Assembly (NCBI RefSeq): GCF_029207565.1
Contig: NZ_JANCMW010000007.1
Location: 1-64,000 of the forward strand
Length of the DNA stretch: 64,000 nucleotides
Origin: Marinobacter iranensis
GTDB taxonomy: Bacteria > Pseudomonadota > Gammaproteobacteria > Pseudomonadales > Oleiphilaceae
Reading direction: 5' to 3'
Position 1 is the stretch's first letter, and every line of letters starts with the position of its first letter. The position numbers and the translations under genes were made by a program. Under the pieces are notes generated by a model. That model searched no databases. It saw only the letters and a program-made list of their open reading frames with translations, and was not told the DNA's origin. Below, piece after piece: positions 26,266-37,615 of this stretch.

Positions 26266-26706
26266 TTATTCACTCACAACTGTAATAGGCCCGGTGGCAT
26301 GCCTGACGACTTTTTCACTGATACTGCCCAGAGTCAGGCTGCGCACCATCGAATAGCCACGCCTCCCCAAAACAAGGTGAGTGCCGGGATTGGCTTCCAG
26401 ATATTCAATGATTTCGTGGGCAGGGTCGCCCTTGAGAAGTACCACTTCTGAAGGGTCGGCTTTCCCACTCACCGCTTCTCTTGCGGCATCGAACACCTCC
26501 CGCCCATACTGCTCTTCTTTTTCTTCGAGCTCTTCGGGCCTTACCCCGCTGATAACCAGTCTCTCTGCCTTCGAAGCCGGAAACACGGATAGCAGTTTGA
26601 GCGGATGGCCAAGGGCTTTCGCCAATTCAGCTGCCATTCTTGCCGCGTGCAAGGACTGCTTTGAACCATCACAAGCGACTACAATGCTCGGAGTAACTTT
26701 AGCCAT
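26266..26706 (-). CDS. Universal stress protein, UspA family
   Basis: A 146-residue single Usp domain. The ATP-binding motif G-x2-G-x9-G-S is present in VLGRRGYSMVRSLTLGSIS near residue 115, so it belongs to the ATP-binding subgroup. The opening SIVVACDGSKQSLHAARMA is typical. It is convergent with the exporter gene 19 bases away. Such proteins support survival under stress or stasis. Confidence 0.88.
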   Translation of the reverse strand: MAKVTPSIVVACDGSKQSLHAARMAAELAKALGHPLKLLSVFPASKAERLVISGVRPEELEEKEEQYGREVFDAAREAVSGKADPSEVVLLKGDPAHEIIEYLEANPGTHLVLGRRGYSMVRSLTLGSISEKVVRHATGPITVVSE

Positions 26707-26856
26707 GGCGGCATCTCCGTTTTTGCTGAGTGTGTAATCAGCATAGCATTGATGCGAATGCCTGATGGTTGACCCAGGTCAAGACCATCAGTTCGGATGT
26801 GCCGTGTGAATCTTTAAATCTGTGACGGCAGTGGTTAATCGAGAGGCAATCAGTCA

Positions 26857-27081
26857 ATGACCCCGGAGGAATTTGAAACCCTGCTGGAAACCATCCCCGA
26901 CGCCCGTGATGGCCTGACTCGCACGGAGCGGATCATTCTGTATGTCCTGCAGGAAACCCAACGTGAGCTGAACGGACGTAATGTGCCGACCGTGATGCTC
27001 TACGGCCGGGTGGTGGAGTACGTCAATATCAGTGAGGCGGAACTGCACGTTTACCTGGACAGATTGGGTGTCAGGCAGTGA
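26857..27081 (+). CDS. Small conserved-looking protein of unknown function
   Basis: A 74-residue acidic protein with no signal peptide or motif I recognise. It has a long amphipathic central helix (RTERIILYVLQETQREL). It is preceded by a GGAGGA-type site overlapping its first codons, which are ATG ACC CCG GAG GAA, so the start is not certain. It is followed by a good bidirectional terminator. Confidence 0.5.
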   Translation: MTPEEFETLLETIPDARDGLTRTERIILYVLQETQRELNGRNVPTVMLYGRVVEYVNISEAELHVYLDRLGVRQ

Positions 27082-27152
27082 TAGATAGTCCGCACTGCCG
27101 AACTTCTATGGTTCCAGAAGGAAGCCTGATTGGCCTGATACGTCGTCCTATA

Positions 27153-27182
27153 AAAAAACCGCGATCAGCGTCGCGGTTTTTT
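27153..27182. terminator. Bidirectional Rho-independent terminator
   Basis: The stem CCGCGA (27159-27164) / TCGCGG (27171-27176) has a 6-base loop, an upstream A-run and a downstream T-run. It terminates transcripts from both strands between the convergent small-ORF and ice-binding-protein genes. Confidence 0.88.
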
Positions 27183-27210
27183 GACATCCTGTCCTGCGGA
27201 GATTTAATGC

Positions 27211-28680
27211 TTACTGGGCAGGCTCGTTCACATCATTGGAGATGAGCGTTACGGCGGTTTGTGCCAGTGCCCGGCCGTTAATCACCGCGCCTGACTTAAC
27301 CACAATCGCCGTTTGGCCCAGCATAATGCCGTTGAAAGTGGTACCGGCCTGCAAGGTGACTTCACCCGCAACCTGCCAGAACACGTTCTCAGGCAGTGCG
27401 CCTCCGGTCAGTACAACGGCCTTGCCATCCTCCAGCTTCAGGTCCTGACCGATCTGGAAAATCCAGACGTCGCTCGCGGAACCGTTCAGCGTCACATCGG
27501 AGGTAACCAGCACGCCGGTACCCCATTTGTAAAGGCCTGGATCCAGCGTCAAGCCACCAATCTCGCCAGCACCAAGTTCGGTGAAGTCGGGGTCAAGGCG
27601 ACCAGCTGCGTCGGAGTAGGCGGTTTCCATGTTACTGACGGCGGTGGTGAGCTGTGTGGGAGTCGGCGAGGTCATATCCGCTGCAAACAGCTTGCCTGTA
27701 ACCAGGGATGAGGTCGCAAAGGTGCCGTCAGGAGCGAGCGTTTCGCTGAAGCCGGTAATGGCAGTGCGGGCCTCGGGACTGACGGCGATGTCGCCTGTGA
27801 TCTTGGTGGTGCCGGTGGTGGAGATGCCGGTTTTGGCAAGGATCACGTAGTTTCCTGCGGTACCCAGGTCAACCGTAGCCGGGCTTGAAGACACCTCCGA
27901 TCCTGTGGTGAAGCCGATACTCGACAGCACCAGGCTATTACCCGCAAGGTCGGTAAGGGTTGTCGTTAGCGTCAGGGTATAGGCTGCCGAATCGTCCAGT
28001 ACACTTGCTGGGCTAAACACCACGGTAGTGGGGTTTACGTAGCGCAAATTGCCTGACACAACCGAACTGTCTGAGTTCTTGCTCAGCTTGAACGAGGTGC
28101 CCGATAGGGTGGCCGGGTCGATCGCTTCGCTGAAAGTGACATTCACTTTGGTGTTGCGAAGTACATCCGTTGCCAGGTCTGCCGGGCTACTGGTGTTGAC
28201 GGTTGGCGCAGCCGTATCCGTCGTTGCCGCTGTGGTGAAGGACCACTCCACATTGTTCAACAGGTTGGCGCCGGATTCGTCCTCAGCCACCGTGGTGATT
28301 GTGGCTGTATAGACAGTGTTGGGTGTCAGTGCGCCGTTTGGCGCCAGTGTGGTGGTTCGGGTGTCGGCGTTGTAGCCGACAGCTCCGACAATCGCAGTTT
28401 CACCTGCACCCTGAAGGGTGAAACTGTTCTGGGTGAGGGTTTCCGGCTTCATTGCCTTGTTAAACACCGCGACAACCTTGCTATTGGTACCAACGGCGGT
28501 GGCGCCATCGGTTGGAGCGTAGGAGGTCACCGCGAGCGAAGCGATCACATCCGGGTTGTCATCGCCGGTATTGAGGCTGCTACCGCTGCCATTGCCATCA
28601 AAACACGCGGTGAGTGATACGAACATGAGGGATACGAAAAAGGCCATTAACGACCGAGAGTATTTTTGAAAAATACCCAT
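27211..28680 (-). CDS. Ice-binding lipoprotein (DUF3494) with Ig-like domains
   Basis: A 489-residue protein. The signal ends in a lipobox (SLTAC), so it is lipidated. Two Big_5-type Ig-like domains follow, each with a P-x-x-x-A-T motif and a VNVTFSEAIDPATL-like strand (about residues 45-150 and 155-255). The C-terminal half is a DUF3494 ice-binding beta-helix domain, recognised from VILAKTGISTTG, the TKITGDIAVSP repeat unit and INGRALAQTAVTL. Such proteins bind ice or inhibit its recrystallisation. ATG 28680 gives a clean signal; an upstream in-frame start does not. Confidence 0.88.
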   Translation of the reverse strand: MGIFQKYSRSLMAFFVSLMFVSLTACFDGNGSGSSLNTGDDNPDVIASLAVTSYAPTDGATAVGTNSKVVAVFNKAMKPETLTQNSFTLQGAGETAIVGAVGYNADTRTTTLAPNGALTPNTVYTATITTVAEDESGANLLNNVEWSFTTAATTDTAAPTVNTSSPADLATDVLRNTKVNVTFSEAIDPATLSGTSFKLSKNSDSSVVSGNLRYVNPTTVVFSPASVLDDSAAYTLTLTTTLTDLAGNSLVLSSIGFTTGSEVSSSPATVDLGTAGNYVILAKTGISTTGTTKITGDIAVSPEARTAITGFSETLAPDGTFATSSLVTGKLFAADMTSPTPTQLTTAVSNMETAYSDAAGRLDPDFTELGAGEIGGLTLDPGLYKWGTGVLVTSDVTLNGSASDVWIFQIGQDLKLEDGKAVVLTGGALPENVFWQVAGEVTLQAGTTFNGIMLGQTAIVVKSGAVINGRALAQTAVTLISNDVNEPAQ

Positions 28681-29035
28681 AATAGAACCTGCTATTTGGA
28701 ACCAGCGATACAAGGTGTGTACAACCAGTTGTTGGAAGTGAGCAACACGTACTCATTCTCGGAAGCCTTGCGCATCTACGGGAACCGTTGGAATGCACAG
28801 AGGTTTATCTGAATGCGCTTGGTTTGCGCTTTTTGGAGAGACCGTTTCAACACGGCTGGTAACTGTTATACACCCTATCTTGCCGGATAACAGTTTTATA
28901 TTTGTTGCCGGAAGCCGCAGGCAACCACCATTATTTGCGCAATCGCCATTCCACTGTTAGGTTTTTAGACAAGGCTTCATACTGAAGCACCACCGGTTTT
29001 CTCAACGGCAGCCGCAACGCTGCCAGGGAGAGCGC
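28681..29035. other. 355-base intergenic region before nuoA
   Basis: This divergent spacer separates the ice-binding gene from nuoA. I see no gene in it. It contains a possible extended -10 promoter toward nuoA, with TTTCAA (28845-28850), 16 bases, then TATACA (28867-28872) preceded by TGT. A 9-bp inverted repeat also lies here (separate entry). Confidence 0.6.
28861..28895. promoter_or_regulatory. Inverted repeat overlapping the candidate nuo promoter
   Basis: AACTGTTAT (28861-28869) and ATAACAGTT (28887-28895) are perfect 9-bp inverted repeats 17 bases apart. The left arm overlaps the candidate -10 region, so a regulator bound here could control nuo transcription. It could also be an mRNA hairpin. 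No known consensus matched. Confidence 0.4.
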
Positions 29036-29452
29036 ATGGCCGATACTGTCACCGACTTGCTGGCCCGCTACTGGGCCACTGGCTTCTTTATCGTTGCCAC
29101 GTTGGGTCTTTGTGCCTTTATGGTGGGCGCATCAAGCTTGCTTGGTGGGCGTAGCCAAGGTGTCAGTAAATCCCTTCCATTTGAATCCGGCATCGTCGGT
29201 ACCGGCGATGCCCGCCAGCGCTTTTCCGTCAAGTTCTATCTGGTCGCGATGCTATTCGTGATCTTTGATATCGAAGCCGTCTTCCTGTTTGCCTGGGCCA
29301 TTGTCATCCCCGACGTGGGGTGGACCGGGTTCTGGGGCGCGGCGGTTTTTATCCTGATCCTGCTGGCCGGCCTGCTTTATGACAGTCGTACCGGTGCCCT
29401 GGACTGGGCGCCGGAATCATCCAGCGGCAGGCACCGTAGTTCGGCAGGCTGA
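29036..29452 (+). CDS. nuoA: NADH-quinone oxidoreductase subunit A
   Basis: A 138-residue membrane subunit of Complex I with three helices. The signature loop [19 protein letters not shown] and the [19 protein letters not shown] helix, including the conserved FDIE, are clear. It is first in the nuo operon. Complex I oxidises NADH, reduces quinone and pumps protons across the inner membrane. Confidence 0.95.
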   Translation: MADTVTDLLARYWATGFFIVATLGLCAFMVGASSLLGGRSQGVSKSLPFESGIVGTGDARQRFSVKFYLVAMLFVIFDIEAVFLFAWAIVIPDVGWTGFWGAAVFILILLAGLLYDSRTGALDWAPESSSGRHRSSAG

Positions 29453-29525
29453 TCTAACGCACCTGAGCAACGGCGCGGGCCGGCGGTGATTTCACCGTCG
29501 GGACCAGTGCCCATGGAGGCGCAGC

Positions 29526-30203
29526 ATGTCCTACACATTGACCAGGGCAGAGCATTCACCGGAAGGTGACAGCCGGTATCCGGCACGAAAGCAGGAGCCG
29601 TCGGAGGACCCGGTGAAACGCCAGCTTGAGCGCAACGTGTTCACTGGCAAGCTCAGCGAGGTTCTCAATAACGCGGTCAACTGGGGCCGCAAGAACTCCC
29701 TGTGGCCCTACAACTTCGGGTTGTCCTGCTGTTATGTAGAGATGACCACCGCCTTCACCGCTCCCCACGACATCGCCCGCTTCGGTTCCGAGGTGATCCG
29801 GGCCTCGCCCCGGCAGGCGGATTTCATGGTGATTGCCGGTACCTGTTTCATCAAGATGGCGCCGGTGATCCAGCAGCTTTACGACCAGATGCTGGAGCCC
29901 AAGTGGGTGATCTCCATGGGCTCCTGTGCCAATTCCGGAGGCATGTACGATATCTATTCGGTGGTGCAGGGGGTGGACAAGTTCCTGCCGGTGGATGTGT
30001 ATGTGCCCGGTTGTCCGCCCCGGCCAGAGGCTTTCCTGCAGGGTTTGCAGTTGCTGCAGGACTCGATCCAGGAGGAGCGTCGGCCGTTATCCTGGGTGGT
30101 GGGTGACCAGGGCGTCTACAGGGCGGAAATGCCTTCCCAGCGGGAAAAGTGGCGGGACCAGCGCATCCAGGCCACGGAACTGCGAACCCCGGACAAACTC
30201 TGA
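29526..30203 (+). CDS. nuoB: NADH-quinone oxidoreductase subunit B
   Basis: A 225-residue subunit that holds the terminal N2 [4Fe-4S] cluster. The ligand motifs are visible: the Cys-Cys pair in LSCCYVEMT, Cys in [12 protein letters not shown] and Cys in [10 protein letters not shown]. It sits at the junction of the peripheral arm with the membrane near the quinone site. A GGAGG ribosome site precedes ATG 29526. Confidence 0.96.
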   Translation: MSYTLTRAEHSPEGDSRYPARKQEPSEDPVKRQLERNVFTGKLSEVLNNAVNWGRKNSLWPYNFGLSCCYVEMTTAFTAPHDIARFGSEVIRASPRQADFMVIAGTCFIKMAPVIQQLYDQMLEPKWVISMGSCANSGGMYDIYSVVQGVDKFLPVDVYVPGCPPRPEAFLQGLQLLQDSIQEERRPLSWVVGDQGVYRAEMPSQREKWRDQRIQATELRTPDKL

Positions 30204-30214
30204 CGACCAGGACC

Positions 30215-31990
30215 ATGACGACAGACACCGTTGACACATTCCATACCGCCGCTGAAGGCGCTGACACCGAAGACCTGCTGGGTCGGTTCCGGGAGGATGT
30301 ACTGCATGTGCAGCCCACACTGACCGGCATGCCCGTATTCTGGGTGCGTCGCGAGAGCATCGTGGACATCCTCGCTCACCTGAAGCAGCAACCGGCACCA
30401 TTTACCATGCTCTACGACCTGTCTGCGGTGGACGAGCGTCTGCGTGGCCATAGGAATGGCCTGCCCGAGGCCGACTTCACGGTGTTCTATCACCTGCTGT
30501 CCGTGGAGCGTAATGAAGACCTGATCCTGAAGGTGGCATTGCCGGAGCACGATCTGCAGGTGCCCACCGTAGGCCAGGTGTTCGCCAATGCCAACTGGTA
30601 CGAGCGGGAGGTTTGGGACATGTTCGGCATTACCTTTGCCGGCCATCCCCACCTGGCGCGCATTCTCATGCCACCGACCTGGTCCGGCCACCCCCTGCGC
30701 AAGGACTATCCGGCCCGGGCCACGGAGTTTGATCCCTACACCCTGACCGTTGAGGGCCAGGACGTGGAGCAGGAAGCGATGCGATTCGAGCCGGAAGCCT
30801 GGGGCATGCAGCGGGAACGTAACGGCGCTGAGTTCATGTTCCTTAACCTGGGGCCCAATCACCCATCCGCCCATGGCGCTTTCCGCATCGTGTTGCAACT
30901 TGACGGGGAGGAGGTCGTCGACTGTGTGCCGGACATCGGCTACCACCACCGTGGCGCCGAGAAAATGGCCGAACGTCAGTCCTGGCACAGTTTCATCCCT
31001 TACACCGACCGCATCGATTACACCGGTGGGGTGATGAACAACCTGCCTTATGTGCTGGCAGCGGAAAAGCTGGCGGGCATTGAGGTGCCGGACCGGGTGA
31101 AGGTGATCCGGGTAATGATGGCGGAAATGTTCCGCATCACCAGCCACCTGCTGTTCCTGGGCACCTACCTGCAGGACCTCGGGGCCATGTCGCCGGTGTT
31201 CTACACCTTCAGCGATCGGCAGCGGGGCTACGAGGTGATTGAGGGGATTACGGGTTTTCGCATGCACCCGGCCTGGTACCGTATCGGCGGTGTCATGCAG
31301 GATCTGCCCCAGGGGTGGGAAAAACTGGTTCAGGGCTTCCTAAACTGGATGCCGGCACGCCTGAAGGAGTATGAGCGGGCGATGATGGAAAACGCCATCG
31401 TGCGCGAGCGTACCCGCCACGTGGCGGCCTTCAATACCGCCGAGGCGCTGGAATGGGGTGTGACCGGGCCCAACCTGAGGGCCACCGGTTGCAACTTTGA
31501 TCTGCGCAAGCAGCGGCCCTATTCCGGTTATGAGCAGTTTGATTTCGAGGTGCCCCTGGGCCACAACGGCGATGTCTTCGACCGGGGCCAGTTGCGTATC
31601 GAGGAAATGCGCCAGAGCCTGCGGATCATCCAGCAGTGTGTGAACCATATGCCGGCCGGCGACTACAAGGCGGACCATCCGCTGACCACGCCGCCGCCCA
31701 GGGAGCGCATGCTGCAGCACATCGAAACCCTGATTACCCACTTCCTGCAGGTGTCCTGGGGGCCGGTGCTGGAGCCCAATGAATCCCTGCAGATGATAGA
31801 GGCAACCAAGGGCATCAACAGTTATTACCTGACCAGTGATGGCAACACCATGAGTTACCGCACCCGCATCCGTACCCCGAGTTTTCCGCACTTGCAGCAG
31901 ATACCGGCGGTGATGCGGGGCGGGTTCGTGCCGGACCTGATTGCCCACCTGGGCAGTATCGACTTCGTGATGGCAGACGTGGACCGCTGA
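30215..31990 (+). CDS. nuoCD: NADH-quinone oxidoreductase subunit C/D fusion
   Basis: A 591-residue natural fusion of the 30-kDa (NuoC, about residues 15-170) and 49-kDa (NuoD, about 205-591) subunits. [14 protein letters not shown] is the NuoC signature and [20 protein letters not shown] begins NuoD. Fusion is typical of enteric and related gammaproteobacteria. It forms part of the quinone-binding chamber with NuoB. ATG 30215 is 12 bases after the nuoB stop. Confidence 0.95.
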   Translation: MTTDTVDTFHTAAEGADTEDLLGRFREDVLHVQPTLTGMPVFWVRRESIVDILAHLKQQPAPFTMLYDLSAVDERLRGHRNGLPEADFTVFYHLLSVERNEDLILKVALPEHDLQVPTVGQVFANANWYEREVWDMFGITFAGHPHLARILMPPTWSGHPLRKDYPARATEFDPYTLTVEGQDVEQEAMRFEPEAWGMQRERNGAEFMFLNLGPNHPSAHGAFRIVLQLDGEEVVDCVPDIGYHHRGAEKMAERQSWHSFIPYTDRIDYTGGVMNNLPYVLAAEKLAGIEVPDRVKVIRVMMAEMFRITSHLLFLGTYLQDLGAMSPVFYTFSDRQRGYEVIEGITGFRMHPAWYRIGGVMQDLPQGWEKLVQGFLNWMPARLKEYERAMMENAIVRERTRHVAAFNTAEALEWGVTGPNLRATGCNFDLRKQRPYSGYEQFDFEVPLGHNGDVFDRGQLRIEEMRQSLRIIQQCVNHMPAGDYKADHPLTTPPPRERMLQHIETLITHFLQVSWGPVLEPNESLQMIEATKGINSYYLTSDGNTMSYRTRIRTPSFPHLQQIPAVMRGGFVPDLIAHLGSIDFVMADVDR

Positions 31991-32505
31991 TGATGGCAAC
32001 GACACCACAGACAACCAGGATTATCGGCAGCGACGGCTTCGAACTGCATCCGGCGGACGAGACCGCGATGCGGAAGGAAATGGCGCACTACGAGCAGCCC
32101 CAGGCCGCCTGCATCGAGGCCCTGAAGATTGTCCAGCGCCGATACGGCTGGGTACCGGATGGGGCTATTGGTGCCATTGCCCGGGTGTTGGGTATTGGTC
32201 CGGCGGCCGTGGAGGGTGTTGCGACCTTCTACAGCCTGATTTTCCGCCAGCCGGTGGGGCGTCACGTGGTGCTGGTCTGCGACAGCAGTTCCTGCTTTCT
32301 TACCGGCTTCGATGAACTGAAGCAGGCGTTGGTGAGTCAATTGGGGATTGATTACGGCCAGACCACCGAAGACGCGCGTTTCACACTGTTGCCGGTGTGC
32401 TGCTTGGGCGCCTGCGATGGTGCGCCGGCCCTGATGATTGACGACGACACCTATGGCCCGGTGTCACCGGACGACTTGCCGGGCCTGCTGGAGGGTTACC
32501 CATGA
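31990..32505 (+). CDS. nuoE: NADH-quinone oxidoreductase subunit E
   Basis: A 171-residue thioredoxin-like subunit that binds the N1a [2Fe-2S] cluster through CDSSSC (near residue 97) and CLGAC (near 138). A helical N-terminal region ([20 protein letters not shown]) is normal. It pairs with NuoF. The start overlaps the nuoCD stop by one base. Confidence 0.95.
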   Translation: MMATTPQTTRIIGSDGFELHPADETAMRKEMAHYEQPQAACIEALKIVQRRYGWVPDGAIGAIARVLGIGPAAVEGVATFYSLIFRQPVGRHVVLVCDSSSCFLTGFDELKQALVSQLGIDYGQTTEDARFTLLPVCCLGACDGAPALMIDDDTYGPVSPDDLPGLLEGYP

Positions 32506-33884
32506 GCCAGTCCGTTTCCAGCCAGCGTAATTCGCTACGCTATCGCAGCCGGCTGCTGCAGCCGGAGGCGGAGCGTCGCCCGGACACCCATCCGCTGACA
32601 TGGCGACTGCGTGATGACGGCGAGGTGGTCTGGCTTGAGGAATACCTGCGCAAGGACGGTTACCAGTCGGTTCGCAAGGCCCTGGATGAGGGTGATCCGC
32701 AGGCCATTATCGCCACTATGAAAGAGGCCAATGTTCGGGGACGCGGCGGTGCCGGTTTCTCCGCAGGGCTCAAGTGGAGCCTGACCCTGCAGGGGGGCGA
32801 GATGCCTCGGGGCTATATGATCTGCAATGCTGACGAGATGGAGCCGGGTACCTTCAAGGATCGCCTGCTGATGGAGCAACAGCCGCATCTGCTGATCGAA
32901 GGCATGATTCTGGGAGCATTGGCCAACAATTCTTTTTATGGCTACGTCTTTCTCCGTGGCGAGTACGTGGAGTCGGCCCGGGTGCTGAACCGGGCTCTTG
33001 AGGAAGCCCGGAAGGCAGGTTGGCTGGGTGCCGACATCAACGGCAGCGGCTTTGATTTCGACATCGCCGTACACACGGGCGCTGGGCGCTATATCTGCGG
33101 TGAGGAAACCGCATTGATCAACTCCCTGGAGGGCAGGCGTGCCAACCCCCGGGCCAAGCCGCCGTTTCCCGGCCAGTCCGGGGCCTGGGGTAAGCCCTCG
33201 GTGGTGAACAACGTGGAAACCCTGTGCAACGTGCCGGCGGTAATCCTCAACGGCGCCGACTGGTACCAGGCCCTTTCCGGCGATCGCACCGACGATGGCG
33301 GCAGCAAGCTTTACGGCATTTCCGGCCCAGTGGAAAAGCCGGGTCTGTGGGAACTGCCCATGGGCACCACTGGCGGTGAAATCCTCGATCGGGCAGGGGG
33401 AATGCGCGGCAACCGGCAGCTCAAGGCCTGGCTGCCCGGCGGCGCCAGTACCGGGTTCCTGTTGCCAGAGCATCTGGATCTGCCACTGGATTTCGACACC
33501 GTCGGCAAGGAGGGCAGTCGCCTGGGCACCGGCCTGTTGGCGATGGCACCGCAGGAGCAGAGCATGGTGGCGCTGATGCGCAACCTGGAGGAATTTTTTG
33601 CGCGCGAATCCTGCGGCTGGTGCACTCCCTGTCGCGACGGCCTGCCCTGGACCGTGAAACTGTTGCGGGCGCTGGAACTGGGGCAGGGGGAAACCGGCGA
33701 TATTGAACTGCTGGACAAGCTGGCGGCGGATTGCGGCCCAGGGCTGACCTTCTGTGCCCATGCGCCTGGTGCCGCCATGCCCCTGCAGACGGCACTGAAA
33801 CACTTCCGGCACGAGTTTGAGCAGGGCGTCAGCAAGCCCAGGGGTAAGGCCCACCAGGATCCGATCCCGGTGGGGGAAGTCTAA
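32502..33884 (+). CDS. nuoF: NADH-quinone oxidoreductase subunit F
   Basis: A 460-residue flavoprotein that receives hydride from NADH. The Gly-rich NADH/FMN segments are [14 protein letters not shown] and [13 protein letters not shown], and the N3 [4Fe-4S] ligands are in [12 protein letters not shown] plus FCAHA. It forms the tip of the peripheral arm with NuoE and NuoG. Its start overlaps nuoE by 4 bases. Confidence 0.96.
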   Translation: MSQSVSSQRNSLRYRSRLLQPEAERRPDTHPLTWRLRDDGEVVWLEEYLRKDGYQSVRKALDEGDPQAIIATMKEANVRGRGGAGFSAGLKWSLTLQGGEMPRGYMICNADEMEPGTFKDRLLMEQQPHLLIEGMILGALANNSFYGYVFLRGEYVESARVLNRALEEARKAGWLGADINGSGFDFDIAVHTGAGRYICGEETALINSLEGRRANPRAKPPFPGQSGAWGKPSVVNNVETLCNVPAVILNGADWYQALSGDRTDDGGSKLYGISGPVEKPGLWELPMGTTGGEILDRAGGMRGNRQLKAWLPGGASTGFLLPEHLDLPLDFDTVGKEGSRLGTGLLAMAPQEQSMVALMRNLEEFFARESCGWCTPCRDGLPWTVKLLRALELGQGETGDIELLDKLAADCGPGLTFCAHAPGAAMPLQTALKHFRHEFEQGVSKPRGKAHQDPIPVGEV

Positions 33885-33902
33885 AAGAGGATAGGCGGGA
33901 TC

Positions 33903-36620
33903 ATGGCAACGATTCATGTGGATGGACAAAGCTATACGGTCAACGGAGCCCATAATCTGCTCCAGGCCTGTCTGTCCCTGGGCCTGGATATTCCCTATTT
34001 CTGCTGGCACCCAGCCATGGGCAGTGTCGGCGCCTGCCGCCAGTGCGCCGTCAAACAGTACAAGAACAAGGACGACGACAAGGGCATGCTGGTCATGTCT
34101 TGCATGACACCTGCGGCGGACCAGACCCGCATCGATATTAACGATGAGGAAGCAAAAGCCTTCCGCGCGAGTGTGGTGGAGTGGCTGATGATCAACCACC
34201 CCCACGACTGCCCGGTGTGTGAGGAGGGCGGCCACTGCCACCTGCAGGACATGACGGTAATGACCGGCCACGACCGCCGCCGTTACCGGTTCCGCAAACG
34301 CACCCGCCGCAACCAGTACCTGGGCCCGTTCATTGCCCACGAGATGAACCGCTGTATTACCTGCTATCGCTGCGTGCGCTTCTACAACGACTACGCTGGT
34401 GGAACCGACCTGGGCGCCTTTGGTGCCAAGGACAACGTCTATTTCGGCCGCTATGAGGAAGGCGTACTGGAAAGCCCCTTCGCCGGCAACCTCACCGAAG
34501 TATGCCCGACCGGTGTGTTCACGGATCAGAGCCATTCAGAGCGCTACACCCGCAAGTGGGACCTGCAGTTCGCACCCGGCATCTGCCACCAGTGCTCGAT
34601 GGGCTGCAACACCAGCCCGGGGGAACGCTACGGCGAGATACGCCGGATTGAGAACCGCTACCATGGCGAGGTGAATGGCTATTTTCTCTGTGATCGTGGT
34701 CGTTTTGGGTACGGTTATGTGAACCGCTCCGACCGGCCCCGCCTGCCAGAGTGGCGGGAATCGCCAGACAGCGAACCTGTCAGTTTTGATGTGGATGATG
34801 CCCTGGCCCGGATCAGCGATGCACTGCATCACGCCCGCCGGGTTATCGGCATTGGCTCGCCCAGGGCCAGCCTTGAGAGTAATCACCAATTGGAGGCGCT
34901 GGTCGGCAAGGACAATTTCTCCAACGGCATTGAGGCCCGGGAACAGGCCTGCCTTGCGCTGATGAATAACCTCCAGCGCCATGCCGGCCTGCCAGCCCCC
35001 ACCCCGCGGGAGATCGAGAGCCACGACGCCGTGCTGGTACTGGGGGAAGACCCGGTTCAGAGCGCCGGCCGTCTGGGCCTGAGTCTGCGCCAGGCGGCTC
35101 TTGCCCGGGCCGAAGCACTGGGAGAATCCATCGGTATCCCCCAGTGGAACGCTGAGGCCCTCAAAACCCTGGCGCAGGACCGTTACCATCCATTGTTTAT
35201 CGCCTGGCCGGCCTCGACGGACCTGGACGATGTGGCCGAGGCCCGCTATCCCATGGGCCCCGCGCAAATAGCCCGGCTGGGCTTTGCCGTGGCCCACAGG
35301 ATTGATCCCGCCGCCCCGGCGGCGGAAGGCCTTTCCGCTGAAGACGAACAGGCGGCTGGTCGCATCGCCGAAGCATTGATGAACGCGGAGCGCCCGCTGG
35401 TGGTCAGCGGTGGTTCACTGGCCTCGGAAGCGGTGCTCGAGGCCGCCGGCAATGTCGCCCGGGCTCTGTCCCGGCGCGCGAAACGAGGCGGGCTGGTGTT
35501 GATCCGGCGCGAGGCCAATAGCACCGGGCTTGCCCTGATGGGCGGCCAGCCCCTGGACTGGGCCCTGGACGAACTGGCCCAGGGCAATGCCGATGTCCTG
35601 GTGGTACTGGAAAATGACCTCTACCAGCGCATGCCCGCCCAACGGGTGGATGCCGCCCTGGCGCGGACGGACACCTGTATTGTCCTCGACCACCAGCGCA
35701 CACCAACAGCCGCCCGGGCAAACTTCCTGCTGTCCGCCGCCAGTTTTGCCGAGTCCGATGGCACCCTGGTGAACCTGGAAGGCCGGGCGCAGCGTTTCTT
35801 CCAGGTGTACGACCCGGTCTACATGCGGCCGGAAACCCGTATCCACGAAAGCTGGCGCTGGTTGCACGCCCTGACCGTGAACCAGCGCGGCGAGAAAGCT
35901 GGCGATATAACCCTGGATACCGTGATAGCGGCCTGTGCCGACGCCCATCCAGTGCTGGCCGGCATGACCGGCGCGGCGCCAGGATCGCACTACCGCATTG
36001 ATGGTCTGCGGCTGGCCCGGGAACCACACCGCTATAGCGGCCGCACCTCTATGCGAGCCAACCAGGATGTCAGTGAGCCACGGGTACCCCAGGATCCGGA
36101 TTCGGCCTTTGCCTATTCCATGGAGGGCTACAGCGGTTACCACGAGCCCCGGCAACAGGTGCCCTTTGCCTGGGCGCCGGGCTGGAATTCGCCCCAGGCC
36201 TGGAACAAGTTCACCGATGAAGTGGGTGGGCACCTTCGCGGCGGTGACCCCGGCGTGCGCCTGATTCACCCGGTGCCCGGGCAGGGCAGCTACAGCCAAC
36301 CGATTCCAGGCGCCGAAGGCACGGATGGCCTGCGGGCACTGATCCTGCCCCGATTGTTCGGGGGTGAGGAAACCTCCGCCCGGGCAACGCCCATCCAGCA
36401 GCGGACAGAAGCGCCCAGTGTCATCCTGAGCACTGACGATGCCCATCGCCTGGAAATAAAGGCCGGAGACACGGTAATGCTCGGTGAAGGGCTGACGTTG
36501 CTGGTATTGGAGCAGGCAGACTGGCCCACTGGCTGGGCAGGCCTGCCGGCCGGACTGGTTGCGGGATTGCTGCAGGGGGAATCCATAACGCTGCACAAGC
36601 CAGTGGGAGGTGAGCCATGA
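33903..36620 (+). CDS. nuoG: NADH-quinone oxidoreductase subunit G
   Basis: A 905-residue subunit with the Fe-S relay. The N-terminal [2Fe-2S] ligands include [15 protein letters not shown] and the His-Cys N5 motif ([15 protein letters not shown]), then N4 ([15 protein letters not shown] region CITCYRC). The further CHQCSMGC ... FLCDRGR pattern (C-x2-C-x3-C-x27-C) gives the extra N7 cluster of the E. coli type. The C-terminal half is a molybdopterin-oxidoreductase-like domain without cofactor role. Confidence 0.94.
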   Translation: MATIHVDGQSYTVNGAHNLLQACLSLGLDIPYFCWHPAMGSVGACRQCAVKQYKNKDDDKGMLVMSCMTPAADQTRIDINDEEAKAFRASVVEWLMINHPHDCPVCEEGGHCHLQDMTVMTGHDRRRYRFRKRTRRNQYLGPFIAHEMNRCITCYRCVRFYNDYAGGTDLGAFGAKDNVYFGRYEEGVLESPFAGNLTEVCPTGVFTDQSHSERYTRKWDLQFAPGICHQCSMGCNTSPGERYGEIRRIENRYHGEVNGYFLCDRGRFGYGYVNRSDRPRLPEWRESPDSEPVSFDVDDALARISDALHHARRVIGIGSPRASLESNHQLEALVGKDNFSNGIEAREQACLALMNNLQRHAGLPAPTPREIESHDAVLVLGEDPVQSAGRLGLSLRQAALARAEALGESIGIPQWNAEALKTLAQDRYHPLFIAWPASTDLDDVAEARYPMGPAQIARLGFAVAHRIDPAAPAAEGLSAEDEQAAGRIAEALMNAERPLVVSGGSLASEAVLEAAGNVARALSRRAKRGGLVLIRREANSTGLALMGGQPLDWALDELAQGNADVLVVLENDLYQRMPAQRVDAALARTDTCIVLDHQRTPTAARANFLLSAASFAESDGTLVNLEGRAQRFFQVYDPVYMRPETRIHESWRWLHALTVNQRGEKAGDITLDTVIAACADAHPVLAGMTGAAPGSHYRIDGLRLAREPHRYSGRTSMRANQDVSEPRVPQDPDSAFAYSMEGYSGYHEPRQQVPFAWAPGWNSPQAWNKFTDEVGGHLRGGDPGVRLIHPVPGQGSYSQPIPGAEGTDGLRALILPRLFGGEETSARATPIQQRTEAPSVILSTDDAHRLEIKAGDTVMLGEGLTLLVLEQADWPTGWAGLPAGLVAGLLQGESITLHKPVGGEP

Positions 36621-37594
36621 GCTGGTGGACTCCGCAACTGGCCGCCATCCTCTGGGGCATGTTCCAGGCCCTTGTGATCCTTCTGGGTGCTGTGTTGCTG
36701 GGCGCCGTGCTGACGATTGTTGAGCGCCGCCTGCTGGGGCTGTGGCAGGACCGTTACGGGCCCAATCGGGTAGGGCCTTTCGGTACCCTGCAACTGGTGG
36801 CCGACATGATCAAGATCTTCTTCAAGGAGGACTGGATACCGCCCTTTGCCGACCGGCCGCTGTTCGTGCTGGCGCCGGTTATTGCCTTCGCCTCTCTGCT
36901 GCTGTCGTTTGTGATTATTCCCATCACACCGGGCTGGGGCGTGGCGGACATGCACATCGGGCTGCTGTTCTTCCTGGCCATGGCGGGCATCAACGTGTAT
37001 GCGGTGTTGCTGGGGGGCTGGGCCAGCGGCAATAAGTACGCGTTGCTGGGTGCCATGCGGGCCTCGGCCCAGACCCTGTCCTACGAAGTGTTCATGGGGT
37101 TGTCGCTGATGGGTGTGGTGGCCCTGACCGGGTCGTTCAACCTGCGGGACATCGTCAACGCCCAGGAAGGCTTCTGGTTTATTATTCCCCAGTTCTTTGG
37201 CTTCGCCACTTTCCTGATCGCCGGTATCGCCGTCACCCATCGCCACCCATTCGACCAGCCGGAGGCGGAACAGGAGCTGGCGGACGGCTACCACATCGAG
37301 TACTCGGGCATGAAGTTCGGCCTGTTCTTCATTGGCGAATATGTCGGCATGGTGCTGGTGTCGGCACTGATCGTGACGTTGTTCTTCGGCGGTTGGCACG
37401 GGCCGTGGCTGCCACCGATCCTGTGGTTTGCCCTCAAGACCGGCTTCTTCCTGATGCTGTTCATTCTGCTGCGGGCATCGCTGCCCCGGCCCCGCTATGA
37501 CCGGGTGATGAGTTTCGGCTGGAAAGTGTGCCTGCCGCTGACGTTAATCAACTTACTGGCCACCGGGGCGGTGATGCTCCTGGTTGGCGCCTGA
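36617..37594 (+). CDS. nuoH: NADH-quinone oxidoreductase subunit H
   Basis: A 325-residue membrane subunit with about eight helices. [20 protein letters not shown], the conserved loop facing the quinone tunnel, begins near residue 36, and [20 protein letters not shown] near 215 is the other matrix-side loop. It joins the peripheral arm to the membrane arm. Start overlaps nuoG by 4 bases. Confidence 0.95.
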   Translation: MSWWTPQLAAILWGMFQALVILLGAVLLGAVLTIVERRLLGLWQDRYGPNRVGPFGTLQLVADMIKIFFKEDWIPPFADRPLFVLAPVIAFASLLLSFVIIPITPGWGVADMHIGLLFFLAMAGINVYAVLLGGWASGNKYALLGAMRASAQTLSYEVFMGLSLMGVVALTGSFNLRDIVNAQEGFWFIIPQFFGFATFLIAGIAVTHRHPFDQPEAEQELADGYHIEYSGMKFGLFFIGEYVGMVLVSALIVTLFFGGWHGPWLPPILWFALKTGFFLMLFILLRASLPRPRYDRVMSFGWKVCLPLTLINLLATGAVMLLVGA

Positions 37595-37615
37595 AGAGTG
37601 CGTATAGGAGGACTT

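Noticed and set aside
30116..31267. A 383-residue minus-strand open frame
   Set aside because: Antisense to nuoCD; composition is the complement of the real gene.
32535..34535. A 666-residue open frame on the minus strand, opposite nuoF and nuoG
   Set aside because: It lies wholly antisense to well-supported nuo genes and has no family features. Long antisense frames are expected in high-GC coding sequence.
35415..36596. A 393-residue minus-strand open frame
   Set aside because: Antisense to nuoG with no recognisable domain or ribosome site.
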